From assembly GCA_964407825.1 (NCBI GenBank), contig CAYOXD010000019.1, positions 1 to 33,604 on the forward strand: a stretch of 33,604 nt of DNA, read 5' to 3'. The notes under the pieces are model-generated. The model had not been told where the DNA came from, ran no database searches, and was given only the letters and a program-made list of their open reading frames with translations. This DNA comes from CAYOXD01 sp964407825 (lineage in GTDB: Bacteria; Desulfobacterota; Desulfobacteria; Desulfobacterales; JAFDDL01). The position numbers were made by a program, and so were the translations under genes. Shown here in pieces: positions 24,765 through 33,535 of the stretch; position 1 is the first letter of the stretch; every line of letters starts with the position of its first letter.

Positions 24765-26539
24765 GACGCGGAGGTTTCCAGGATCTTTTGAAGGGCGCTG
24801 CCGATGACCTCCAGGCGATAGGGCTTGGGGACAAAGGTGGCGCCCAGGGAGAGGGCGGCCTGAATCCTGTCGTTTTGGGTGTAGCCGCTGGCAATGATGG
24901 CCTTTTGTCCCGGCCGCAGCGCCTGTGCTTCCTGAAGGGTTTCCAGGCCGTCCATGCCCGGGTCCATGACCATATCGAGAAGCAACAGATCCACCGGTTG
25001 GCGTTCCAAAAAGGCCAGGGCGGCCTCTCCCGAGCTGACTGCCTCGGCCCAGTATCCCAGTTCGTTCAATATGGCGCAAGCGATCTCCCGCTGCTCGGGC
25101 ATGTCATCCACCACCAGGATGCGTTTGCCGTTGCCGCTGAGATCCTCAGTGGGCGAGGGCGGAGGGCTATTTTTCTTTTGCCGGTTGGTCGCCGGCAGAT
25201 AAACGGCGACAGTGGTTCCCCGGCCCTCCCGGGTGCTGACATCGATGTAGCCCTTATGCATGAGGGTCGTGTCCCAGACCACCGTCATGCCAAGGCCCGT
25301 ACCGCTCCGGCCCAGTTTCTTTTTGGTGAAAAACGGCTCGAAGATATGTTTCAGATCTTCCTCGCCCATACCGAGGCCCTCGTCGGATACCGCCAGCCTG
25401 AAGTAGTCGCCGGGTTCCACCTGGGGGAATCCGGGCGGAGGGACTTCCAGGACCGCCGGCTGCAGCCCGATGGTGAGCTGCCCGCCCTCCGGCATGGCTT
25501 CGGCTGCGTTGGAGACCAGGTTCATCACGACCTTCTCCAGATGAACCGCCGATCCCATGGTCATTGCCCCATCGCATGCGATTCGGGTCGTGATGTGAAC
25601 CTTGGGATGATACTTGCGAACGGCCCGGCAGGCCGGACTGTCAAGAAAATCGGAAACCACCTGCCTCACATCCACCGGTTCGGACACCACCACATGGCGC
25701 TGGGCCATGGTCAGCAGATCCTGAACCATGGCGGCCGCCTTTTGCGCCGACTGGTGGATGATGGAAAGGGGCCGATGCATGGGGTCCTCCGGGGGCAACT
25801 TCAGCATGAGCAGCTCGGGGTAGCTCAGAATGCCGGAGAGAACATTGTTCAGGTCGTGGGCCACTCCCGCGGCCAGGGTGCCGATGGCCTGCATCTTCTG
25901 GGAGCGGACCAGTTGCTCCTCAAGGGCCTTGCGTTCGGCCATCTCCTGCTTGAGCAGGGTGTTGCTCTCATTCAGGGCCTGGGTGCGCTGGGCCACCAGG
26001 TGCTCCAGCTCATCGCGCCGGGTCTGCGCCTCCCTGGCAAGGAGCCATTTCTGGGTCAGGGTGCTGGCCAGCTGGGCCACCTCGGATGAATCGAAGGGTT
26101 TTTTCAGGATCAGCAGGTTCTCGGTCACTCCCAGGGCCTGGTTGATCTCTTCCCAGGAGTAATCTGAGTAGGCCGTGCACAACACGATCTGGATCCGAGG
26201 GTCCAGCTTCCAGATTTCCTGGATGGTTTTGAGACCGTCCCAGCCCGGTGGCATGCGCATGTCCACGAAGGCCAGCTGGAAGGGGGCCTGTTCCCGGAGT
26301 GCCGACTCGATCTTGCGAACCCCCTCCTCACCCTGGGAAGCAAACGCAAGTTCGAACCGGGGCCCGCTCCATCCGCGAGGGGTCGGTTCACGACCGAAAA
26401 GCTCGTTTTCCAAGGCTTCAAATTGGGACATATCGGGTCGTGTTGTCAGGATGGTGACGTAATCCCGGTGGATATCCGGATTGTCATCGATGATGAGAAT
26501 TCTTCGAGTATCCATTGACTGCTGTTCAAGTGCTTTCAT
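24761..26539 (-). CDS. Soluble hybrid kinase, REC-HisKA-HATPase-REC
   Basis: Cytoplasmic signalling protein of 592 aa. The N-terminal receiver is extended: an insert of about 35 residues separates the acidic pair (IIDDNPDIHRD) from the rest; phospho-acceptor Asp93 (FVDMRMPPGWDG) and Lys in KKPF are present. A coiled coil (about 165-215) leads to HisKA with His228 (AAGVAHDLNNVLSG), then the ATPase (NLVSNAAEAM, DEGLGMG, FEPFFTKKK, GTGLGMTVV) and a C-terminal receiver with Asp522 (LLLLDMVMDPGMDG) and Lys in PKPY. AGGAG lies eight bases before the ATG. It is 211 bases downstream of the membrane kinase gene on the same strand and is the natural partner for it. No DNA-binding output. Confidence 0.93.
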   Translation of the reverse strand: MKALEQQSMDTRRILIIDDNPDIHRDYVTILTTRPDMSQFEALENELFGREPTPRGWSGPRFELAFASQGEEGVRKIESALREQAPFQLAFVDMRMPPGWDGLKTIQEIWKLDPRIQIVLCTAYSDYSWEEINQALGVTENLLILKKPFDSSEVAQLASTLTQKWLLAREAQTRRDELEHLVAQRTQALNESNTLLKQEMAERKALEEQLVRSQKMQAIGTLAAGVAHDLNNVLSGILSYPELLMLKLPPEDPMHRPLSIIHQSAQKAAAMVQDLLTMAQRHVVVSEPVDVRQVVSDFLDSPACRAVRKYHPKVHITTRIACDGAMTMGSAVHLEKVVMNLVSNAAEAMPEGGQLTIGLQPAVLEVPPPGFPQVEPGDYFRLAVSDEGLGMGEEDLKHIFEPFFTKKKLGRSGTGLGMTVVWDTTLMHKGYIDVSTREGRGTTVAVYLPATNRQKKNSPPPSPTEDLSGNGKRILVVDDMPEQREIACAILNELGYWAEAVSSGEAALAFLERQPVDLLLLDMVMDPGMDGLETLQEAQALRPGQKAIIASGYTQNDRIQAALSLGATFVPKPYRLEVIGSALQKILETSAS

Positions 26540-26750
26540 GAAAGATTCTCCTCATCCCTGATATCCTACTTGGGCTGCCCATACAAGCCCCAATGCCCAG
26601 CAATTCTCGGTGACCGGCCTTTTATTCCTGCTACGGCGCGGGTGAGGTGCCCCCGGGACTCTTGCCATCCCCATTGCTTCGCCTTTCGTAGGGGCGCTTA
26701 GGGGTGCGGGAGGACAAGAGGCCCGCGGCCCCCCCAAAGGCACTTGGCCG

Positions 26751-28403
26751 CTATCCACGCGCAGCCGTCCAGGAGGCCCTGAAGGGCAATTCCAGGGTGA
26801 ACACCGCTCCCAACCCCTGGCCCTTGCTTTCAGCCTTCAGGGACCCGTCCATCTCCGAGGCGGCGATGGCGCTGCTGTGCAAACCGAAGCCGTGCCCCTC
26901 CTTCCGAGTGGTAAATCCGTGCTGGAAAATGCGGGTCAGGTTCTCCCTGCTGATGCCCGTTCCATTGTCGGAGACGACAATGCGCAGGATTTCCGGCGTG
27001 GGCCGGTGCATCTGTATGAAGATGCGCTTGTCGATGCCGCTGACCGGCTCAAGGGCCTGTTTGGCGTTGCTGATTAGATTGATCAAGATCTGAAGCAGCT
27101 TATAGCGGTCCAGGATGGTCCCGGGAAGGGGCGGCAGGTCCCTTTGAACGGAGATGCCCTGCTTGTCGAGGCCGTCCCTGTTGAGCTCGATGGCGTCCTG
27201 GATCACATCGGCGACATTCACCCGCTCGGTCAACCCCGCCACCCGGCTGTAGCTTTGCTGCAGATGAACGATTTCCTGAATGTGTTGAACGTGGCGCTCC
27301 AGAGCGGCCAAATTATTCATCAGAGCCTGCTGCTCGTCTTCCAGATGCGCGCCCAGGGCCGAGAGAAAGGCCGTGGTTTTCCGACCCCGGGGGTCTTGGG
27401 AGATGAAGCTGGCCAGCTGGTCCCCCTGCTCCTCCAGAAGGGCCGCCAGGGGGGCCAGGGATTGCATTTTGGACTGCCGGACGCGCGCCTTCAACGCGTG
27501 GGCGGTGACACCGATGCTGTTGAGGATGTTTCCCACGTTATGCAATACATTGACAGCCATTTCCGCCATGCCTGCCTGGCGGGCCGATTTCACCAGCCCC
27601 TGTTTGGAGCGGTTGAGCTCTCCGAGCATGTGATTGAAAGAGTCCGCCAATGTTTGAAGTTCATCACCGGTCCGGATATCGATCCGCTCCGAGAGATCAC
27701 CGGAGGCAATTTGCCGGGAAAACTGCTCCAGACGCTGAATGGGAACGCTCAGGCGGCGGGCATAGAGAAAGGAGGCGAGCAGCCCGCCCAGGACAGCCAG
27801 CAGGGCAACCAGAAAGGTGCGTCTGTAGAGGGCGGTCAAATCCGTATAGAATTTCTTCGGAGAGAGCCCCAGATGGATCCAGCCCCAGTCGATCCCAGAG
27901 TAAACCAAAGGAAAAGTCATGTGAAAGACCCTCCCGCTCGAAAATGCATGGTCCACGAAGTGGCCTTCAGGGTCCCCCTTGGGGGTGTTGACGGGCCGCC
28001 ACATTCCCTTCAGATATTCCTGTTTCCAGAAGGTTCGCGTATGGACCAGGGAATAACCGTCCTTGCGGGTCAGCACCACGTACTGGATCGATGGGTTTTT
28101 GGCGATGAGGTTGAGGCAGTACTCCACAAAGCTGCTGTAATCATCCAGGACAATGGCCTCCACCGCCGCCTGGGAAGTTGTGGTGAATAGCACTTTGCCC
28201 CGCTGACGCATCTCGTCCAGGAGTTGCTGACGCTGTGAGGGAATGGTGACCACCAGGAGGACCAGGACGGTGGAGATCACCAGAACCCAGGCCATCAGGG
28301 CCGTCCGGAAGAAGATGCGCCGCCGTTTTCGAGGGGCAGGCCGCGCTGTCATGGAAGGAGGCGGCGACGTGGGGTCATTTCTGGCCATAGGTGTGCCGTT
28401 CAT
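26751..28403 (-). CDS. Membrane sensor histidine kinase with HAMP and variant H-box
   Basis: Sensor kinase of 550 aa. The basic N-terminus precedes TM1 (about 31-54); a periplasmic domain of about 140 residues (55-195, with a dCache/PAS-like look) is followed by TM2 (about 196-214), HAMP (about 215-268) and the kinase core. The ATPase is standard: NLISNAKQAL, DNGTGI, HGFTTRKEGHGFGLHSSA. The H-box is unusual: VLHNVGNILNS with His288, where the residue after His is Asn rather than the usual Glu or Asp. The start overlaps the end of the PhnD-like gene by 29 bases (14 if ATG 28388 is used), so the two are coupled. That gene likely encodes the periplasmic ligand binder that feeds this sensor. Confidence 0.9.
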   Translation of the reverse strand: MNGTPMARNDPTSPPPSMTARPAPRKRRRIFFRTALMAWVLVISTVLVLLVVTIPSQRQQLLDEMRQRGKVLFTTTSQAAVEAIVLDDYSSFVEYCLNLIAKNPSIQYVVLTRKDGYSLVHTRTFWKQEYLKGMWRPVNTPKGDPEGHFVDHAFSSGRVFHMTFPLVYSGIDWGWIHLGLSPKKFYTDLTALYRRTFLVALLAVLGGLLASFLYARRLSVPIQRLEQFSRQIASGDLSERIDIRTGDELQTLADSFNHMLGELNRSKQGLVKSARQAGMAEMAVNVLHNVGNILNSIGVTAHALKARVRQSKMQSLAPLAALLEEQGDQLASFISQDPRGRKTTAFLSALGAHLEDEQQALMNNLAALERHVQHIQEIVHLQQSYSRVAGLTERVNVADVIQDAIELNRDGLDKQGISVQRDLPPLPGTILDRYKLLQILINLISNAKQALEPVSGIDKRIFIQMHRPTPEILRIVVSDNGTGISRENLTRIFQHGFTTRKEGHGFGLHSSAIAASEMDGSLKAESKGQGLGAVFTLELPFRASWTAARG

Positions 28404-29427
28404 GCCGTTTTTTCGTGTGTTTCATCTGCCGATACTGGCGACAGAGCCGCTCCGTTTCCACCATGTATTTGGGATCGTACAAAAAGGCGCCCTTTATTCG
28501 AAAAATCATTTCGAGCTGCCGGCCCTCCGGTGTGTCGTCCATATGAAGGGCGTTGTTCTTCATGAGGTTGACAAAGGTGGGATCAATATTGTCAAGGAGA
28601 CAGTTGACGGTGTTGACGAATCCGGGGGAACGCATCAGCACCCTGAGTCGTTTGCCGATCTGTGGATTCAGTTCCGCCATGGTGTCAAAGGCGCCCTCGG
28701 GCACAAGGCACGCTTCGGCCCTGCCGAAGAAGACCGGCAGCACCATCCGGGCCGGATTTTCCGCAAATCGGATGGCTGTAAAAAAGGCGGCACTGGACGG
28801 ATAGCCCGCCTTCCACAGGACCGTGTCCAGCCACATGCGCCCAGCGCTGTGCGCAACGGTAGTTTCGGTCACCAGACGTCGCTGGGGGGATTTTGACAGC
28901 GAGGCCAATGTGGTGTTGGCCCGGACCACCAGGACATAGGACTCGGTGGGCCGATCCAGCTTAGAGGTGATAAAGAGGGGGTTGATCGGTGTCTTGTCCC
29001 GGATCGAAACAAAATCGACGCCGCTGACGGAGACGCCGTCCAGTTTTCGTTCCTGAAGCAGCCGGATGACTTTGTCCCGGTTTTTCAGAAATTGAAAGAC
29101 GATCGAGACCTGGGGGATTTGAAGCTTGTAGTACCGGAGCAGATTCATCTCGATGGCCACCTGGGCATCCTTGGGATTCACCCCGGAGAGTTGATTCAGC
29201 ACCGCGTATCGGAAAATATGGGGAAAGTACGGGGCCGGCGTGCTTTTTCCGCCACCGGCGGCAGCTGCGCTCGCCGCGGCAAGGAGCTGGAAAATACAGC
29301 CCAGGACCAGCATCGAAACCATGCATGGCCTGCCCAGGCCCGGTGCCGCGTTGCGCGTCGGCCTCTCTGGGCGGTTCGCGTTTCCCGTGCATTGGCGCGT
29401 GGTTAGGCGGTTGTCCCAGCACTCCAT
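28375..29427 (-). CDS. PhnD-like periplasmic solute-binding protein
   Basis: Exported protein of 350 aa of the phosphate/phosphonate (PhnD-type) periplasmic binding family. The start at 29427 is supported by AAGGGGG nine bases upstream, which gives an unusually long (about 35 aa) basic n-region before the hydrophobic core (MLVLGCIFQLLAAASAAAA); an internal Met at 29322 would give a classical short signal but has a poorer ribosome site. Family features include YYKLQIPQVSIVF early, then the KLDGVSVSG and YVLVVRANTTLASL segments, followed by SAGRMWLDTVLWKAG. No permease or ATPase genes follow, so transport is unlikely. The overlap with the kinase gene points to a sensory role. Confidence 0.72.
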   Translation of the reverse strand: MECWDNRLTTRQCTGNANRPERPTRNAAPGLGRPCMVSMLVLGCIFQLLAAASAAAAGGGKSTPAPYFPHIFRYAVLNQLSGVNPKDAQVAIEMNLLRYYKLQIPQVSIVFQFLKNRDKVIRLLQERKLDGVSVSGVDFVSIRDKTPINPLFITSKLDRPTESYVLVVRANTTLASLSKSPQRRLVTETTVAHSAGRMWLDTVLWKAGYPSSAAFFTAIRFAENPARMVLPVFFGRAEACLVPEGAFDTMAELNPQIGKRLRVLMRSPGFVNTVNCLLDNIDPTFVNLMKNNALHMDDTPEGRQLEMIFRIKGAFLYDPKYMVETERLCRQYRQMKHTKKRHERHTYGQK

Positions 29428-29441
29428 CGGCGTTGTCCCCC

Positions 29442-30929
29442 TTATCCTTCTGGATGCACCAGGTTTCGAACCTCCCTGCCGATGATGAAGTCCATGTCAA
29501 AGCGCGCGGCTGCCTGCTCATACCGGGCCTTTTCGGCCCGGGCGGCGGTCAGTGCCTCCACGAGCTGGGACTCGAGCACCGCCTGGGTGCTGATCAGATC
29601 GTTCAGGTAGGCCCGCTCCGCCAGCTTCCGGTGAGTTCTGGCATCGGTTGCGGCCTGCGCCAAGGAGGTGCGAACCTCCTGGGCACGATCCATCCGGATC
29701 AGGGCGCTTTTCACCTGCAGGGCCAGCCCCTCCTTCAAAAGGATCTGTTGGGATTCCAGCTGGCGGAGTCTGGATTTGGCTTCGTGGACCTGGTGAGTAG
29801 TCAAAAATCCCGAGAAAATCGGTATTCTTACCCCGACGCCCACACTCCAGCCCTTCTCGTTCTGGTCCGTGGCCATACCGCTGCCGTCATTGCCCGTGTA
29901 CAGCCGCCAGAGGGTGCCGCTCAGGGCCACCTTGGGCCAATAACCGGCCTTCTCCCTTGCCACAAGGGCCTGAGCGGCATCCAATCCCGCCTCCAGGCGC
30001 TTCCAGTCGGGATTGAACCGGTAGGCGCGGGCTACCAGTTCTTTCGGGTCCGTATGGAATGGGACGGAGGGAATCCGCGTTTCCGACAGCTTTATAACGG
30101 TATCCCAGGGCAGCCCCATGGTATTGGCCAGGGCCGCTTTGGCCAGGGTGACATTGGAGACAAGCCTCTCCACGACGGCGCGGGCGCTTTCCAGGATCAC
30201 CTTGGCGCGAAGATAATCCAGCTTGGTGACCGAGCCCGAGCCTTTCCGGTAGAGGCTTTCGGTAACGTCCGTGGTGGCCTGTAGACGTGCCAGGGTTTCC
30301 TTGCCGATGTGGGCCAGTTGGGTGGCCAGGATGACCCCATAGTACATGTCCTGGACATCCCGGACGACCTCCAGCTCGGTCCTGCGAAGGGCCTGCCGGG
30401 CCTCCTCAACGCCTGCCCGGGAGGCCTTGAGGCTCGATCGGCGAAGGCCGCCCGTATAGAGTGGGTAGCTCATCTGCAGCCGGGAAAGAACGCTTTGGCG
30501 ATCCATCACGGTGATGGTCTTTCTGGGAACGGTGACGGTGCTCTGGAAGGGGTAGGGGGATACGGCCGGCATGGAGATGGTGTAGTTGGAGACCTCCTTG
30601 GGGAAGATGAAATTGACATCCTGGTCGAGAAGGTTGTAGCCTGATTCGAAGCTCAAGGAGGGCCAGAACGACGCGAGGGCCTCCTGGTGCTGCTCCTTGG
30701 CGGTCTCCACGGCCAACTGGGAGATCCGGCATTTCTGATTTCGCTCAAGGGCAATTCGGATGCAGTCGGCAGAGGAAAGCGGCCTGGAAAGATCCGGTGT
30801 CGAAGTCCCGATATCGCCTGCCGTCTGCGGTCCCGGTATGGGTGAAGCGCCGAAGCACTGTCCGCACCAGGCGGTTTGAGCCATTATCATCAACCAGCAC
30901 CATCCCAGGAAAAACCCTGCCCGAAACAT
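29442..30929 (-). CDS. TolC-family outer-membrane efflux protein, orphan
   Basis: Outer-membrane trimeric channel protein of 495 aa. The signal peptide is hydrophobic (FFLGWCWLMIMAQTAWC). The typical first motif LSSADCIRIALERN is seen at about 50-65, followed by the usual two-repeat pattern of long helices: EARQALRRTELEVVRDVQDM in the first repeat and LRQLESQQILLKEGLALQV in the second. The ATG at 30929 has CCTCCC complement (GGGAGG) four bases ahead; a TTG one codon earlier is not needed. No membrane-fusion protein or inner-membrane pump (RND, ABC or MFS) is encoded beside it, so its transport partner must be elsewhere. It is first in a run with the PhnD-like and kinase genes, 14 bases apart. 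Confidence 0.88.
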   Translation of the reverse strand: MFRAGFFLGWCWLMIMAQTAWCGQCFGASPIPGPQTAGDIGTSTPDLSRPLSSADCIRIALERNQKCRISQLAVETAKEQHQEALASFWPSLSFESGYNLLDQDVNFIFPKEVSNYTISMPAVSPYPFQSTVTVPRKTITVMDRQSVLSRLQMSYPLYTGGLRRSSLKASRAGVEEARQALRRTELEVVRDVQDMYYGVILATQLAHIGKETLARLQATTDVTESLYRKGSGSVTKLDYLRAKVILESARAVVERLVSNVTLAKAALANTMGLPWDTVIKLSETRIPSVPFHTDPKELVARAYRFNPDWKRLEAGLDAAQALVAREKAGYWPKVALSGTLWRLYTGNDGSGMATDQNEKGWSVGVGVRIPIFSGFLTTHQVHEAKSRLRQLESQQILLKEGLALQVKSALIRMDRAQEVRTSLAQAATDARTHRKLAERAYLNDLISTQAVLESQLVEALTAARAEKARYEQAAARFDMDFIIGREVRNLVHPEG

Positions 30930-30983
30930 CAATCCTCCCTTCGCTGTTGTTCTGCCGAGAAATCATTGCCCCCACTTCCGCGA

Positions 30984-31007
30984 GGGCCGATCCGCGTGGA
31001 TCGGCCC
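30984..31007 (-). promoter_or_regulatory. Perfect 10-bp stem-loop upstream of tolC-like gene
   Basis: GGGCCGATCC and GGATCGGCCC pair fully around a 4-base loop. It lies between the stop of the large membrane protein and the TolC-type gene. The minus-strand RNA has no U-run after it, so it may be a weak or Rho-assisted terminator, or a leader element of the tolC-like operon. Confidence 0.55.
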
Positions 31008-31020
31008 GTAGGGAAAGTAT

Positions 31021-31034
31021 CGGCAGGTCTGCCG
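31021..31034. promoter_or_regulatory. CGGCAG-N2-CTGCCG palindrome, possible operator
   Basis: Perfect 6-base inverted repeat with a 2-base centre, 92 bases upstream of the TolC-type ATG. The tight centre suits a dimeric repressor better than an RNA hairpin. No clear -35/-10 pair could be tied to it. Confidence 0.35.
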
Positions 31035-31130
31035 AAAAACTTGAATTTGGGCTGTGGTGAGGGGACCGCGAGAAGTTGATAGACTCATCCCCGTCAGGGA
31101 AAATGTGAGGACAGATACGACTGCTGCCTA

Positions 31131-33426
31131 TTAGAACGGTATATACTGCTCCAGCAGGATTAATCCCGAGAAGCTGCCAACGAGTGCCATGGCCGCCTCC
31201 ACGAGGGGCTGCTGGCTGAAGGGGGCGAAAGCCCCCGTCTTCAATTGCGCAATCTGGTCCCTGATGTTTTCCAACTGCTTTACCTGGAGCAAGGCATCGC
31301 CTTTCTTCAAGGCGATCATCCGTTCATTTAGCCAGTTCACCGCATCGGAACGGAATTTTTCCGAGCAATAGCGAAGAATTATCGCCGGCATGACGATCAA
31401 TGCAGCGTACATNNNNNNNNNNNNNNNNNNNNNNNNNNNNNNNNNNNNNNNNNNNNNNNNNNNNNNNNNNNNNNNNNNNNNNNNNNNNNNNNNNNNNNNN
31501 NNNNNNNNNNNNCATGGATGCCCTGTAGTAAAGGACGGTGAAGGCCACGATCACGGTAACGATGCACAGGGAGATGATTCCATAACCTGGATGGGATGTC
31601 CAGCTGGGGTTGGGATCCGCGCAGCTGTTCAACGACTCGCACCTCGAATCACCTGCGCCGTTTGAGGGGTTGCCGACCCCCTCTGCAGGTCTTAGATAGA
31701 CAGGCTCGGTGCGGCCGATTTCAAAGATGTGGGGTCGCCGCCATGTCGCCAGTGTTTCATCGCTGATCCGATTCTTCCCACCTGAGCGGATATCATCGAG
31801 GGCGACACGGATCGCAAGAAAGGCCGCCGTTTGATACGAATCCCGGAAGGGCGGGATGTCTTTTTGGATCTCTGGGCGCAAATATAGCCCGTAATTCGAT
31901 GCGACGAGAAGGTTGCGCGTGTACCTGTTGTCAAAATGATAAAACATGGCCGCATCCAGGTCGGTGGTAAAAAAGACGGCCTGGGGAAACACCGATCTCA
32001 ACTCTTCCAACGCCAGCAGTTTATCGTGATAATCATCTCCCAGAATACCCACTGCCGCCACGTTGAACTTTTCATTCTCCGCCCGCTCGGTCACCTCCTT
32101 GCCGAGGCGCCGGAGATAATCTACCTGCGGATCCCCCTCGGGTCGATCCGATTGGGACGCCACCTTTTCGATGATGTTCGAAGTTCCATTGTCACTTTCT
32201 TTCTCCCCCAGGGACGCTTCTCCCCTCTCGGCGGTAACGCCATCGATGCCGCGCAAATAGTTCTTGACGATCACCATCCGCGACACCTTCGATGCCAACG
32301 GGCGTTTGTCCCCAGACTGGTTGCAGTATCGGGTCAGCAGCTCCTTGAAATAGGTCACAAGCTGCCGTGAGTAGGCCGTATCCCATTGCCCCACCAGCAG
32401 TATTTTTCTCGATGCTCCCGGTTGATCGTGAAGACGTTCGTACAGCTCCCGGATCAACCCATCCAGCAACTCTTTATCATCTATGATAAGGCGCCTGTAA
32501 TTCAGGACATCTTTGACAGTCTTGTATTTATCTCCCCGGCCGCTCACCTGGAAAACCGTATCCGGGATGGTTGCAAGGGGCGAATACCAGGATATATGTT
32601 TCTCTTTCCATCTTCCCAACACCATCCTCGAGTTATCGCTGCCTTGGCAACGATCCGCATCAGACAACTCCTGAGCGACCTCCATGAAGAAACTGGAAGA
32701 TGAAGGGCCCACAACGATGGAATGTATCGTTGCCGTACGACCCGCTGCGCCTGTTGTCGGTTGGGTCAACGTATGAATGATCGCTTCCAAGCGGGCCAAT
32801 GGCTGGATATGGCTGCAGGCGGCATTTTCGCCAGCGGGTTTCTCGCTTCGCTCCTGCTGCAGGGCGTCCTCATTGATCCAGAGCAACAGGATCGGAGGGG
32901 ATGTCTGTGGCTTTCCGCTGTCCATCCACTCAAAGGGAATCACTGGGGAGATGGAATCATCGGGGATGGTTGCGTTGATGTACCCGATATGCTCCGGGTC
33001 CCTTGCGGAATATTCTCCCGCAGCTAATCCCGCCAGTATTGCATACCGCGTACGCCTCCGCGCTTCGTCTGCCCCGACCCGGTCACCACCGGAAATGAGC
33101 ACGTAAATGACGTTAACCGTGTTGTCTATTCGCCCGGAGGCCCGTTGCAGAATCAGCGTATGGAGCCAGTCCAGATCTTTCTGTTTACATGGGGCAGCGT
33201 CCTGCTGCCCCACCCCGTTTCCACATTTGTCCTTTTTATATTTTGCGACTGCGTTGAACGGGTCCTGCCAAAGGCGCGCTGGAACGTCTTGAATGCCAAC
33301 GGAAGGGATCCCCCGGCCGGTTGGGGGGAGTCTGTGGCTGATCAGGGAGGGATTCCAAGCCGCTACGGCAGCCAACGCAATCACGAGGCTGAATTTGATC
33401 CACGGATCGAACGACTGTCGTTGCAT
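31131..33426 (-). CDS. Large membrane protein of an uncharacterised family, interrupted by assembly gap
   Basis: One gene broken by the N-run. Before the gap 638 codons are visible: TM1 (about 12-30), a large extracytoplasmic domain, and a second membrane helix (GYGIISLCIVTVIVAFTVLYY) ending at the gap. After the gap 93 codons continue in a different frame: a membrane helix, a charged helix, the segment GAFAPFSQQPLVEA and a hydrophobic end. The frame change is expected because 100 Ns is a placeholder length. The centre has AAVGILGDDYHDKLLALEEL, FFTTDLDAAM and IPPFRDSYQTAAF, a set I associate with a widespread but uncharacterised family of roughly 1,000 aa. I infer a periplasmic-binding-like fold from the GILGDD/FFTTDLD pattern; this is weak. 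The ribosome site (GGAGG, nine bases before ATG) supports the start. Confidence 0.7.
31413..31512. other. Assembly gap (100 Ns)
   Basis: A run of exactly 100 Ns, a conventional placeholder for a gap of unknown size. It falls inside the large membrane protein gene. No biological content can be read here, and the true length may differ widely. Confidence 0.98.
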
Positions 33427-33500
33427 GGCGCCAGCCCTCCGAAGCTATAAGTATTTCTGTAACAGCGCAGGGGGTCAGGGATAAGGGCTTGTTTTTTCCT

Positions 33501-33525
33501 CGCATCAGTATGCCAAAGTGATGCG
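33501..33525. promoter_or_regulatory. Inverted repeat over the -10 element, likely operator
   Basis: CGCATCA (33501-33507) and TGATGCG (33519-33525) form a perfect 7-base inverted repeat with an 11-base centre. The left half touches the -10 hexamer of the promoter that reads into the large membrane protein, and the rest lies in the spacer, as expected for a repressor site. Confidence 0.5.
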
Positions 33526-33535
33526 ACGGTGTCAA
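33507..33535 (-). promoter_or_regulatory. Sigma-70 promoter of the large membrane protein gene
   Basis: On the minus strand: perfect TTGACA (33530-33535), 17-base spacer, CATACT (33507-33512). Start expected near 33500, giving a leader of about 75 bases. The rest of the right-hand 178-base spacer holds no supported gene. Confidence 0.68.

Noticed and set aside
24788..26089. 433-codon open frame on the + strand
   Set aside because: Antisense to the hybrid kinase, whose receiver and kinase boxes are unambiguous; the frame itself has no recognisable domain.
27144..28190. 348-codon open frame on the + strand
   Set aside because: Antisense to the sensor kinase; no supporting motif or start signal.
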